DNA of 7,527 nucleotides from Bacteroidota bacterium (GTDB lineage Bacteria; Bacteroidota; Bacteroidia; NS11-12g; UBA9320), in assembly GCA_947499775.1 (NCBI GenBank), contig CANMPY010000084.1, forward strand, positions 1 through 7,527, given 5' to 3'. The notes under the pieces were generated by a model. It searched no databases, had not been told where the DNA came from, and was given only the letters and a program-made list of their open reading frames with translations. How positions within the stretch are numbered: the stretch's first letter is position 1; the number at the start of each line of letters is the position of its first letter. Below, piece by piece: positions 1-5,881 of the stretch. Made by a program: the position numbers and the translations under genes.

Positions 1-1
1 G

Positions 2-298
2 ATTTGTAAAACCATTTCTGTAGGAGGGCAAAAGCTTATTGGGCAAGAGAAAGATGGCAAAGAAGCATTGATGATTTTCCCAAATCCTGCCGATACTAAA
101 ATAGCGATTGTAACTCAATCTGAAAGCGCAGCCAAAATTTCAATTAAGGATGTGTATGGCACAGAATTAATCCGATACGATGCTACTCCTAATTCAGATA
201 TGTCAATCGAAATGTATGTTGATTCGCTTCCAAAAGGCACCTACTATTTAAACGTAGAGCAAGATGGTAAGATTGAAAGCACCAAATTTGTAAAATAA
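2..298 (+). CDS. 3' end of a secreted protein with a C-terminal T9SS (Por) sorting domain, partial
   Basis: An open frame enters from the left edge and ends at the TAA at 296-298, giving 98 visible residues. The last ~75 residues look like a type A type IX secretion sorting domain: a proline-rich entry motif (IFPNPADTK), a short beta-rich segment, an ISIKDVYG-type strand, a DSLPKGTYYLNV motif and a basic C-terminus (STKFVK). In this family the domain directs a protein across the outer membrane of Bacteroidota through the Por machinery and is then removed, leaving the cargo secreted or anchored to the surface. The functional part of the cargo lies outside the window, so its activity cannot be stated. 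A TTG at 68 is internal to the open frame and is not a credible start. A strong terminator follows at 322-354. Confidence 0.85.
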   Translation: MCKTISVGGQKLIGQEKDGKEALMIFPNPADTKIAIVTQSESAAKISIKDVYGTELIRYDATPNSDMSIEMYVDSLPKGTYYLNVEQDGKIESTKFVK

Positions 299-321
299 TA
301 GTATCTAAATAATTTTAAGAA

Positions 322-354
322 AAGGCGGAACTTCAATGGTTTCGCCTTTTTTTT
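322..354 (+). terminator. Rho-independent terminator of the T9SS-cargo gene
   Basis: A 10-bp stem (322-331 with 339-348, one G-T wobble) encloses a 7-base loop and runs into eight consecutive T at 347-354. It lies 23 bases after the stop codon, so it ends transcription of the upstream gene and separates it from the tRNA-prs unit. Confidence 0.9.
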
Positions 355-418
355 ATGCCTTAATATAAGAAGAAAATAAATTTTAGAAAATACTATGGCA
401 ATTAACTAGTAATAATAT

Positions 419-426
419 TATTTTTG
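419..426 (+). promoter_or_regulatory. Bacteroidota-type -7 promoter element before tRNA-Gln
   Basis: TATTTTTG matches the Bacteroidota -7 consensus TAnnTTTG and lies 9 bases before the first base of the tRNA, so transcription would begin close to the tRNA 5' end. No clear TTTG or TTG is seen at the -33 distance, so the call rests on the -7 element and its position. No second TAnnTTTG occurs between the tRNA and prs (509-561), which suggests that this promoter also serves prs and rplY. Confidence 0.6.
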
Positions 427-435
427 CAGCCTTAT

Positions 436-508
436 TGTCCGATGGTGTAACTGGCAACACGTCTGGTTTTGGTCCAGAAGAGTCGAGGTTCGAGCCCTCG
501 TCGGACAA
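436..508 (+). tRNA. tRNA-Gln (anticodon TTG)
   Basis: A complete cloverleaf of 73 bases can be drawn. The acceptor stem pairs 436-442 with 501-507 over 7 perfect pairs, with discriminator A at 508. The D stem is GTGT/ACAC (445-448 with 457-460). The anticodon stem is TCTGG/CCAGA (462-466 with 474-478), with a 7-base loop carrying TTG at 469-471. The T stem is CGAGG/CCTCG (484-488 with 496-500) with loop TTCGAGC. The 3' CCA is not encoded and must be added after transcription. TTG reads CAA, and CAG by wobble. The gene lies 53 bases before prs with no terminator between, so it is probably cut from a tRNA-prs-rplY transcript. Confidence 0.95.
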
Positions 509-561
509 CTCAGACGAAGTTTATGATAGTCGAACATTAAGAGAGACGAAAGTAAAACATT

Positions 562-1533
562 ATGGAAACAGCATCTAACAAAGTAAAGTTATTTACATGC
601 CGAGGTTCTCGGTATCTGTCCGAAAAAATTGCCGAAGAATTTGGCGAGCCACTTGGTGAAGCTTCGTGTGCCATGTTCAGCGACGGAGAGTTTCAAACTA
701 GCATTAATGAATCGGTTCGGGGTTATGATATTTTTATCATTCAATCTACCAATCCACCACAAGATAATTTAATGGAGCTATGCCTAATGATTGATGCTGC
801 AAAACGAGCATCAGCGCATAAAGTGGTTGCCGTTATTCCATATTACGGCCTTGCTAGGCAGGATAGAAAAGATAAACCAAGGGTGCCTATAGCTGCAAAA
901 ATGGTGGCCGATATTTTAACCGCTGTTGGAGCTGACAGGGTGATGACTATGGATCTTCATGCCCCTCAAATACAAGGATTTTTTAATATTCCGGTCGATC
1001 ACCTTGACGCATCTGTAATATTTGTTCCCTATATAAAAAGTTTAAAATTACCTAACCTTAAATTAGCAGCACCCGATGTTGGAGCCTCAAAGCGTGTACG
1101 TTTTTTTGCGCAAGCAATGAATGTAGAAATGGTAATTTGTGATAAGGAAAGAAAAATTGCAAATGAAGTGGCTTCTATGACCATAATTGGAGACGTTAAA
1201 GGATATGATATTGTTTTAATCGACGATTTATGCGATACCGCCAATACCCTTTGTAAAGCAGCCCAATTGCTAAAAGAAAAAGGAGCACGTTCAGTTCGAG
1301 CTGTTTGTACACATGCAGTGCTTTCGGGCAAGGCTTATGATACTATCGAAAACTCTGAATTAGATGAATTGGTTGTAACCGATACCTTACCTATTACGCG
1401 CCAAAGCAACAAAATAAAAGTATTAAGTTCAGCAAAGTTATTTGCTAATGCCATACGCAATGTTATTGATCATAATTCAATAAGCTCATTGTTCAGCATA
1501 GAAACAGCATTCCAACAAAAATTAAATGTATAA
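562..1533 (+). CDS. prs: Ribose-phosphate pyrophosphokinase (PRPP synthetase)
   Basis: The 323-residue product matches the usual length of class I PRPP synthetases, cytoplasmic enzymes that transfer pyrophosphate from ATP to ribose 5-phosphate. PRPP then feeds purine, pyrimidine, histidine, tryptophan and NAD synthesis. Visible motifs in order are an N-terminal FTCRGSRYLSEKIA strand-helix, the ATP flexible loop RQDRKDKPRVP starting at R99, the metal-binding histidine in MDLHAPQIQGFF (H133), APDVGASKRVRFFA, and the PRPP-binding loop IDDLCDTANTL (D221, D222, D225, T226, T229). The position usually occupied by glycine in the DTGGT/DTAGT motif is asparagine (N228). The C-terminal VTDTLPITRQ and ISSLFS segments are typical of the family. 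The start follows an A-rich leader without a close Shine-Dalgarno sequence. rplY begins 7 bases after its stop, so the two are clearly cotranscribed. Confidence 0.97.
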   Translation: METASNKVKLFTCRGSRYLSEKIAEEFGEPLGEASCAMFSDGEFQTSINESVRGYDIFIIQSTNPPQDNLMELCLMIDAAKRASAHKVVAVIPYYGLARQDRKDKPRVPIAAKMVADILTAVGADRVMTMDLHAPQIQGFFNIPVDHLDASVIFVPYIKSLKLPNLKLAAPDVGASKRVRFFAQAMNVEMVICDKERKIANEVASMTIIGDVKGYDIVLIDDLCDTANTLCKAAQLLKEKGARSVRAVCTHAVLSGKAYDTIENSELDELVVTDTLPITRQSNKIKVLSSAKLFANAIRNVIDHNSISSLFSIETAFQQKLNV

Positions 1534-1540
1534 AATATAA

Positions 1541-2131
1541 ATGAAAACGATTGTATTAAAAGGAGACGCCAGAAACGATACTGGTAAAAAAGCAACAAAA
1601 GCATTGCGAATTGAAGGTAAAGTGCCTTGCGTAGTTTATGGTAAAAACGGTAATACCCATTTTGGTGTATATGAATATGATTTTAAAAATCTAGTTTATA
1701 CCCCAAATACCTATTTAGTTCAACTAAATCTTCCAGGTGCACAACTATTAGCCAAATTGCAGGCTATACAATTTCATCCTGTTTCTGAGGCTATTATTCA
1801 TGTCGATTTTATGGAAGTGTCATTAGATGTGCCATTAACAATAGCTATTCCTGTATCGGTTAGCGGAACAGCTCCTGGTGTTAGATCAGGTGGACGATTA
1901 GTGGTTAAAATTAAAAAATTAACAGTAAAAGGAATGATTAAAGATATTCCTGATTCTATCGAAATAAAAGTAGATAATTTAGAAATAGGCCAAAATGTAA
2001 GAGTTGGCGATATCGACGTTAAAGGTTTAGAACTTCTCGATACGAAAGCCAATTCGGTTGTTTCGGTAATGGCTACTCGTGCAAGTATAAGTGCAGCCAC
2101 TGAGGATGCAAAAGACAGCAAGAAAAAATAA
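1541..2131 (+). CDS. rplY: 50S ribosomal protein L25 / general stress protein Ctc type
   Basis: The 196-residue product is the long, two-domain form of L25 (TL5/Ctc type), which binds 5S rRNA in the large ribosomal subunit. The N-terminal RNA-binding domain (about residues 3-92) carries RNDTGKKATKALR, the GKVPCVVYGK motif (26-35) and the FHPVSEAIIHVDFMEV junction. The C-terminal beta domain (about 95-180) carries VPVSVSG-like strands, GVRSGGRL and LEIGQNVRVGDI. A short lysine-rich tail (DAKDSKKK) ends the protein. It begins 7 bases after prs and has no promoter of its own. A prs-L25/ctc pairing is also known in other bacteria, such as Bacillus. A pth gene, a common third member elsewhere, is absent here; a terminator and the aconitase gene follow instead. 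Confidence 0.95.
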   Translation: MKTIVLKGDARNDTGKKATKALRIEGKVPCVVYGKNGNTHFGVYEYDFKNLVYTPNTYLVQLNLPGAQLLAKLQAIQFHPVSEAIIHVDFMEVSLDVPLTIAIPVSVSGTAPGVRSGGRLVVKIKKLTVKGMIKDIPDSIEIKVDNLEIGQNVRVGDIDVKGLELLDTKANSVVSVMATRASISAATEDAKDSKKK

Positions 2132-2151
2132 ATTAGTTATCATATTTAAGG

Positions 2152-2190
2152 CAAAAAGAGGGAGCAAAGTCTTCCTCTTTTTGTTTTATA
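2152..2190 (+). terminator. Rho-independent terminator of the tRNA-prs-rplY unit
   Basis: The left arm 2152-2163 pairs with 2172-2183 over 12 bp (10 perfect, then one G-T wobble and an A-T pair), with an 8-base loop at 2164-2171 and a T-rich tail. It lies 20 bases after the rplY stop. Its right arm, ending in TTTTTG at 2178-2183, may also supply the upstream element of the aconitase promoter. Confidence 0.88.
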
Positions 2191-2215
2191 TTCACTTTGC
2201 TTTTTTGTAGATTTG
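2180..2215 (+). promoter_or_regulatory. Bacteroidota-type promoter of the aconitase gene
   Basis: TAGATTTG at 2208-2215 matches the -7 consensus TAnnTTTG exactly. TTTG at 2180-2183 lies 24 bases upstream, slightly further than the usual -33 spacing. Transcription would begin near 2221-2223, only about 16-18 bases before the ATG at 2239. The element therefore also argues against the TTG at 2197 as the start codon, because that codon would precede the transcription start. Confidence 0.65.
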
Positions 2216-2238
2216 CACTAAAATCCCATTACCCCACT

Positions 2239-4497
2239 ATGTTTGATTTAGAAATGATAAAAGCGTTGTATTCGCGCTTCCCTGATTGCGTTGCAGCAGC
2301 TCGTAAAACAGTTGCAAAACCATTAACACTAACCGAAAAAATATTATACACGCATTTATGGCAAAGTCAGGCCACTCTGAATTATGAACGTGGCGTTAGT
2401 TATGTCGATTTTGCACCCGATAGAGTAGCTATGCAGGATGCAACGGCACAAATGGCTTTGTTGCAATTTATGCAAGCAGGGCGATCTAAAGTTGCAGTCC
2501 CATCTACGGTGCATTGCGATCATTTAATATTAGCAAAAGATGGTGCCATGGCTGATTTAGAAACATCAAAAACAGTAAACAAAGAAGTCTTCGATTTTTT
2601 AGCTTCTGTTTCTGATAAATACGGAATTGGATTTTGGAAACCAGGTGCTGGAATTATTCATCAAGTGGTATTAGAAAATTATGCATTTCCCGGAGGCTTA
2701 ATGATAGGAACCGATAGCCATACTGTAAATGCAGGGGGACTCGGAATGGTAGCCATAGGAGTGGGAGGGGCTGATGCTTGTGATGTTATGGCAGGCTTGC
2801 CATGGGAGCTTAAATTCCCAAAACTTATTGGTATAAAACTTACAGGAAAATTAAGCGGATGGACTTCTGCTAAGGATATCATATTAAAGGTTGCAGGCAT
2901 ACTAACTGTAAAAGGTGGAACTGGAGCCATTGTTGAATATTTTGGCGAAGGCGCCATAGGATTATCGTGTACCGGAAAAGGAACCATTTGTAATATGGGT
3001 GCCGAAATAGGGGCTACAACATCGGTTTTTGGTTACGACGAAAAAATGTCGGATTACCTCAAAGGTACAGGTAGAGCCGAATTGGCTTCTGCAGCTGATG
3101 CAATTGCCAATCACCTTACCGGAGATCCTGAAGTTTATGAGAATCCTGAACTTTATTTTGATCAGGTTATCGAACTTAATCTGTCCGAATTAGAACCGCA
3201 TATCAATGGACCTTTTACGCCAGATATGGCTTGGCCAATTTCTCAATTTGCCCAAGCAGTTAAAGATAATGAATGGCCAACTGAATTAGAGGTTGGTTTA
3301 ATAGGATCGTGCACCAATTCGTCGTACGAAGATATAACCCGAGCAGCTTCGGTAGCAACGCAGGCAACAGATAACGGGATTAAAGCAAAAGCAGAATTTA
3401 CTATCACACCAGGTTCTGAGCAAGTAAGATACACCGTTGAACGAGATGGTTATTTGGCAATATTTGAAGAAATGGGAGGTGTGGTATTGGCTAATGCTTG
3501 TGGCCCTTGTATTGGGCAATGGGCTAGGCATTCAACCGACCCCAACCGCAGAAATTCAATCATAACTTCATTTAATCGAAATTTTGCAAAACGCAACGAC
3601 GGCAATCCTAACACGCATTCGTTTGTGGCCTCACCCGAAATTGTAACAGCTTTGGCTATTGCAGGCGATTTAACCTTTAATCCCCTTACCGATTTCTTAG
3701 TGAATGCAAATGGTGATAAAATAAAATTGAAGGAACCTTTGGGTATAGAAATGCCATTAAACGGTTATGCCGTAAAGGACGCAGGTTATCAAGCACCAGC
3801 AGAAGATGGGAGTAGTGTTGTTATAAATGTGGCATCCGACAGCCAGCGTTTGCAATTACTCGACCCTTTTAAAGCGTGGGAAGGAACAGATTTAAAAGGC
3901 TTAAAATTATTAATAAAAGCAAAAGGTAAATGCACTACCGATCATATAAGCATGGCCGGCCCTTGGCTAAAATTCAGAGGTCATCTAGATAACATTAGCA
4001 ACAACATGTTAATAGGCGCTTTAAATTATTTTAACCAAGAAACAAATTGCGTAAAAAATCAATTAACTGGCGTGTATGGCGAGGTGCCTGCCGTTCAGCG
4101 AGCCTACAAAGCAGCTAATATAGGTAGCATAGTGGTAGGGGACGAAAATTATGGTGAGGGCAGCAGCCGTGAACATGCAGCTATGGAACCGCGGCATTTA
4201 GGGGTTCGCATTGTATTGACTAAATCGTTTGCCCGTATACACGAAACCAATTTAAAAAAACAAGGAATGTTGGCCTTAACCTTTGCCAACAAAGAAGCAT
4301 ACGATTTAATCTTAGAAGACGACACGATGACTCTTTTGGGATTAAAGGATTTTGCCCCAAATAAACCCTTGCGATTGGTACTAAACCATAAGAATGGAAC
4401 GACTGATACCATTAATTGCAACCACACTTACAACGTTCAACAAATTGAGTGGTTCAAAGCTGGGGGTGCCTTAAATATTATTCGCAATCAAGTATAA
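2239..4497 (+). CDS. acn: Aconitate hydratase, mitochondrial type
   Basis: The 752-residue product is a [4Fe-4S] aconitase that interconverts citrate and isocitrate in the TCA cycle, in the cytoplasm. Cluster ligands are visible at C358 (GSCTNSSYED) and at C421 and C424 (ANACGPCIGQW). Active-site residues include D94-H95 (VHCDH), D159 and H161 (GTDSHT), E256 (GAEIGATTS), R580 (WLKFRGHLDN) and S642-S643-R644 (GEGSSREH) in the C-terminal swivel domain. From C358 onward these positions coincide with the mature mammalian mitochondrial enzyme (C358, C421, C424, R580, S642), so this belongs to the mitochondrial-like branch and not the AcnA/IRP or AcnB branches. I chose the ATG at 2239 (MFDLEM) because a TTG start at 2197 would add 14 unrelated residues and lie upstream of the promoter -7 element. 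There is no Shine-Dalgarno sequence. The gene appears monocistronic. Confidence 0.97.
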   Translation: MFDLEMIKALYSRFPDCVAAARKTVAKPLTLTEKILYTHLWQSQATLNYERGVSYVDFAPDRVAMQDATAQMALLQFMQAGRSKVAVPSTVHCDHLILAKDGAMADLETSKTVNKEVFDFLASVSDKYGIGFWKPGAGIIHQVVLENYAFPGGLMIGTDSHTVNAGGLGMVAIGVGGADACDVMAGLPWELKFPKLIGIKLTGKLSGWTSAKDIILKVAGILTVKGGTGAIVEYFGEGAIGLSCTGKGTICNMGAEIGATTSVFGYDEKMSDYLKGTGRAELASAADAIANHLTGDPEVYENPELYFDQVIELNLSELEPHINGPFTPDMAWPISQFAQAVKDNEWPTELEVGLIGSCTNSSYEDITRAASVATQATDNGIKAKAEFTITPGSEQVRYTVERDGYLAIFEEMGGVVLANACGPCIGQWARHSTDPNRRNSIITSFNRNFAKRNDGNPNTHSFVASPEIVTALAIAGDLTFNPLTDFLVNANGDKIKLKEPLGIEMPLNGYAVKDAGYQAPAEDGSSVVINVASDSQRLQLLDPFKAWEGTDLKGLKLLIKAKGKCTTDHISMAGPWLKFRGHLDNISNNMLIGALNYFNQETNCVKNQLTGVYGEVPAVQRAYKAANIGSIVVGDENYGEGSSREHAAMEPRHLGVRIVLTKSFARIHETNLKKQGMLALTFANKEAYDLILEDDTMTLLGLKDFAPNKPLRLVLNHKNGTTDTINCNHTYNVQQIEWFKAGGALNIIRNQV

Positions 4498-4506
4498 TAA
4501 CTTATT

Positions 4507-4524
4507 AAACTGTTCGCAGTTTTT
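4507..4524 (+). terminator. Short hairpin with T run after the aconitase gene
   Basis: AAACTG (4507-4512) and CAGTTT (4517-4522) form a perfect 6-bp stem around a TTCG tetraloop, with T at 4520-4524. It starts 9 bases after the aconitase stop. The short stem and brief T run make it a weak terminator by eye, but its position fits. Confidence 0.55.
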
Positions 4525-4659
4525 AAACTATTTCTAAGTTAACATGGCAGATACAGGGAAGTGCTGATGGCTAAAGCCAATCAGCATTGAAATTGTACGC
4601 TTTATCTATAACAGATACTTTTTAGCAAAGCGTAAAAGCATTAATCATAGAAATAGTTT
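4525..4659. repeat. 135-base block of nested inverted repeats (MITE-like element or structured RNA)
   Basis: The ends are perfect 12-bp inverted repeats: AAACTATTTCTA at 4525-4536 and TAGAAATAGTTT at 4648-4659. Inside are two more structures. The first is a hairpin at 4560-4588 (AGTGCTGATGGC, loop TAAA, GCC, one bulged A, ATCAGCATT). The second is an 8-bp inverted repeat TACGCTTT/AAAGCGTA (4596-4603 with 4627-4634) enclosing a small TATCT/AGATA repeat. Folded together these give an outer helix closing two hairpins. No reading frame of useful length lies within. A small non-autonomous element with terminal inverted repeats, a REP-like repeat or a structured transcript are all possible. No convincing target-site duplication flanks it. 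The structure is seen directly; the nature is inference. Confidence 0.55.
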
Positions 4660-4674
4660 TCTTTAATGTCTGCA

Positions 4675-4686
4675 ATTGTATACAAT
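4675..4686. promoter_or_regulatory. 12-bp perfect palindrome, possible operator
   Basis: ATTGTATACAAT is a perfect palindrome in the gap before the coiled-coil gene, about 60 bases upstream of its -7 promoter element. Palindromes of this size can bind dimeric regulators, but in AT-rich DNA they also occur by chance. No matching regulator gene is present in the window. Confidence 0.25.
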
Positions 4687-4746
4687 AAAATCAGTTAATG
4701 CGAGTTATGTAAATTAAAAATAAAAACACCTATTCATCTATTCACC

Positions 4747-4754
4747 TAATTTTG
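4747..4754 (+). promoter_or_regulatory. Bacteroidota-type -7 promoter element of the coiled-coil gene
   Basis: TAATTTTG matches TAnnTTTG and lies 13 bases before the ATG at 4768, implying an untranslated leader of only about 6-10 bases. No TTTG/TTG element is seen at the -33 distance. Just upstream the heptamer CTATTCA occurs twice with an 8-base period (4730-4736 and 4738-4744). Confidence 0.5.
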
Positions 4755-4767
4755 TAAAAATTTAATT

Positions 4768-5721
4768 ATGGAACACGAACAGCAAATTGCCAAAGACAAA
4801 AGGACCAAAACGTATCTCATGACCATTATTGGAGTATTATTTGTAATAAATTTTGCTCTACTTTATAATTTAATCAGCAAAGATAAAATTTTGGTAACCA
4901 CCGAAACAAAACTAGAAGATACCTCTGCTGAGAAAGCACAATTAGACAAAATGCTTAATGAAACCGAAATGCTTTTGTTGGAGTATAAAGGGAAAAATAC
5001 GCAATTGGACAGCATCATCGACATTAAAAACGATGAGATATCGAGCAAGGTTACACAAATTCGCAAGATGCTTTCGCAAGGAAACATTTCAAAAGCCCAG
5101 CTCGCATTAGCTAAGAGCGAAATTGCAAAACTTACTGCAAAAATTGCTTCGGCTGCTCAAATGATCGATTCTTTATCAAGAGAAAATACAGTATTAAAAA
5201 CTGCAAATAATACCCTGGAAGAAGAAAATACTACAGTTAAAGAGGTAGTTCAAACTCAGAAAACAGAAAATACAGCATTATCCGTTCAGAATAAAAAGTT
5301 AGGCGACAAGGTAAAAATTGCTTCACGCTTAAAAGCTTTAAATATAAAAGTAGAGGGGATAATGATGAAAGGAACAAAGGAAAAAGCTAAAGCTAAGTTA
5401 AGCAAAATTACCAAGGTTAAAGTACGCTTTACTTTAGATAAAAATGAGATAGCAGATGAAGGATTGAAACTAATTTATTTGCGTTTAATAGGGCCTAATG
5501 GATCAACAGTAGCTAATCAAAGTGCCGGATCGGGAACGTTTGATATGGCAGGCGAAAGTGTTATGTACACTTCAAAAGCGAGTGTAAATTTTAGCAATGT
5601 AGCGAGTGGTCCAATAACAATTTATTTTGATAAAATTCCTGGAATGTCAAGTGGTAGCTATCGTGCTTTGTTGTATTGCGACGATTGGATGATAGGTGAA
5701 GGAAGTTTGAAACTTAAATAA
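4768..5721 (+). CDS. Membrane-anchored coiled-coil protein of unknown function
   Basis: I cannot name a function for this 317-residue protein. Residues 1-15 are charged and basic (KDKRTK). Residues 16-36 form one hydrophobic helix (MTIIGVLFVINFALLY), predicted as an N-in signal anchor that places the rest in the periplasm. Residues about 45-185 are rich in E, K, Q, L and I with heptad-like spacing and almost no proline, typical of a long coiled coil. Residues about 187-317 look like a compact beta-rich domain: VKVRFTLDKNEIADEG, IYLRLIGPNGS, GPITIYFDK, and a final SGSYRALLYCDDWMIGEGSLKLK-type hairpin reaching the C-terminus. Similar proteins in Bacteroidota are often labelled chromosome-segregation- or SMC-like, probably only because of the coiled coil. 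No ATPase motif is present. It has its own promoter element and a strong terminator, so it appears monocistronic. Confidence 0.85.
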   Translation: MEHEQQIAKDKRTKTYLMTIIGVLFVINFALLYNLISKDKILVTTETKLEDTSAEKAQLDKMLNETEMLLLEYKGKNTQLDSIIDIKNDEISSKVTQIRKMLSQGNISKAQLALAKSEIAKLTAKIASAAQMIDSLSRENTVLKTANNTLEEENTTVKEVVQTQKTENTALSVQNKKLGDKVKIASRLKALNIKVEGIMMKGTKEKAKAKLSKITKVKVRFTLDKNEIADEGLKLIYLRLIGPNGSTVANQSAGSGTFDMAGESVMYTSKASVNFSNVASGPITIYFDKIPGMSSGSYRALLYCDDWMIGEGSLKLK

Positions 5722-5740
5722 CGAAAGATAATTCTAATTT

Positions 5741-5768
5741 AAAAAAGGCCGCATTAGCGGCTTTTTTT
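5741..5768. terminator. Strong, probably bidirectional terminator between convergent genes
   Basis: Left arm 5741-5752 pairs with 5757-5768 over 12 bp (GC-rich core, one G-T wobble) with loop ATTA at 5753-5756. Seven T (5762-5768) follow the core on the plus strand, and six A (5741-5746) give a T run on the minus strand. It lies 19 bases after the coiled-coil gene stop and about 113 bases beyond the purN stop, so it can serve both directions. Confidence 0.9.
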
Positions 5769-5881
5769 ATGTAATAGATTATTTTGATGAGCTTGATTTA
5801 AATACAAACCTAAAGCTTGGCAATTGAAATTTGTAATAGAGTAATAATAAATATTTTTAAATCAGAACAAATAAACTATGG

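Noticed and set aside
2679..2987. Long open frame on the minus strand inside the aconitase gene, with similar antisense frames inside prs, rplY and the coiled-coil gene
   Set aside because: They lie wholly within genes whose products are firmly identified or clearly structured, have no promoter element of their own that I can see, and encode no recognisable motifs.
4525..4659. Calling the nested inverted repeats a complete insertion sequence
   Set aside because: There is no transposase reading frame and no clear target-site duplication, so only a non-autonomous element or structured RNA can be suggested.
5769..5881. Possible small gene or regulatory RNA in the convergent gap
   Set aside because: Only AT-rich sequence with scattered stops, and no promoter element or stable hairpin beyond the weak one over the purN stop.
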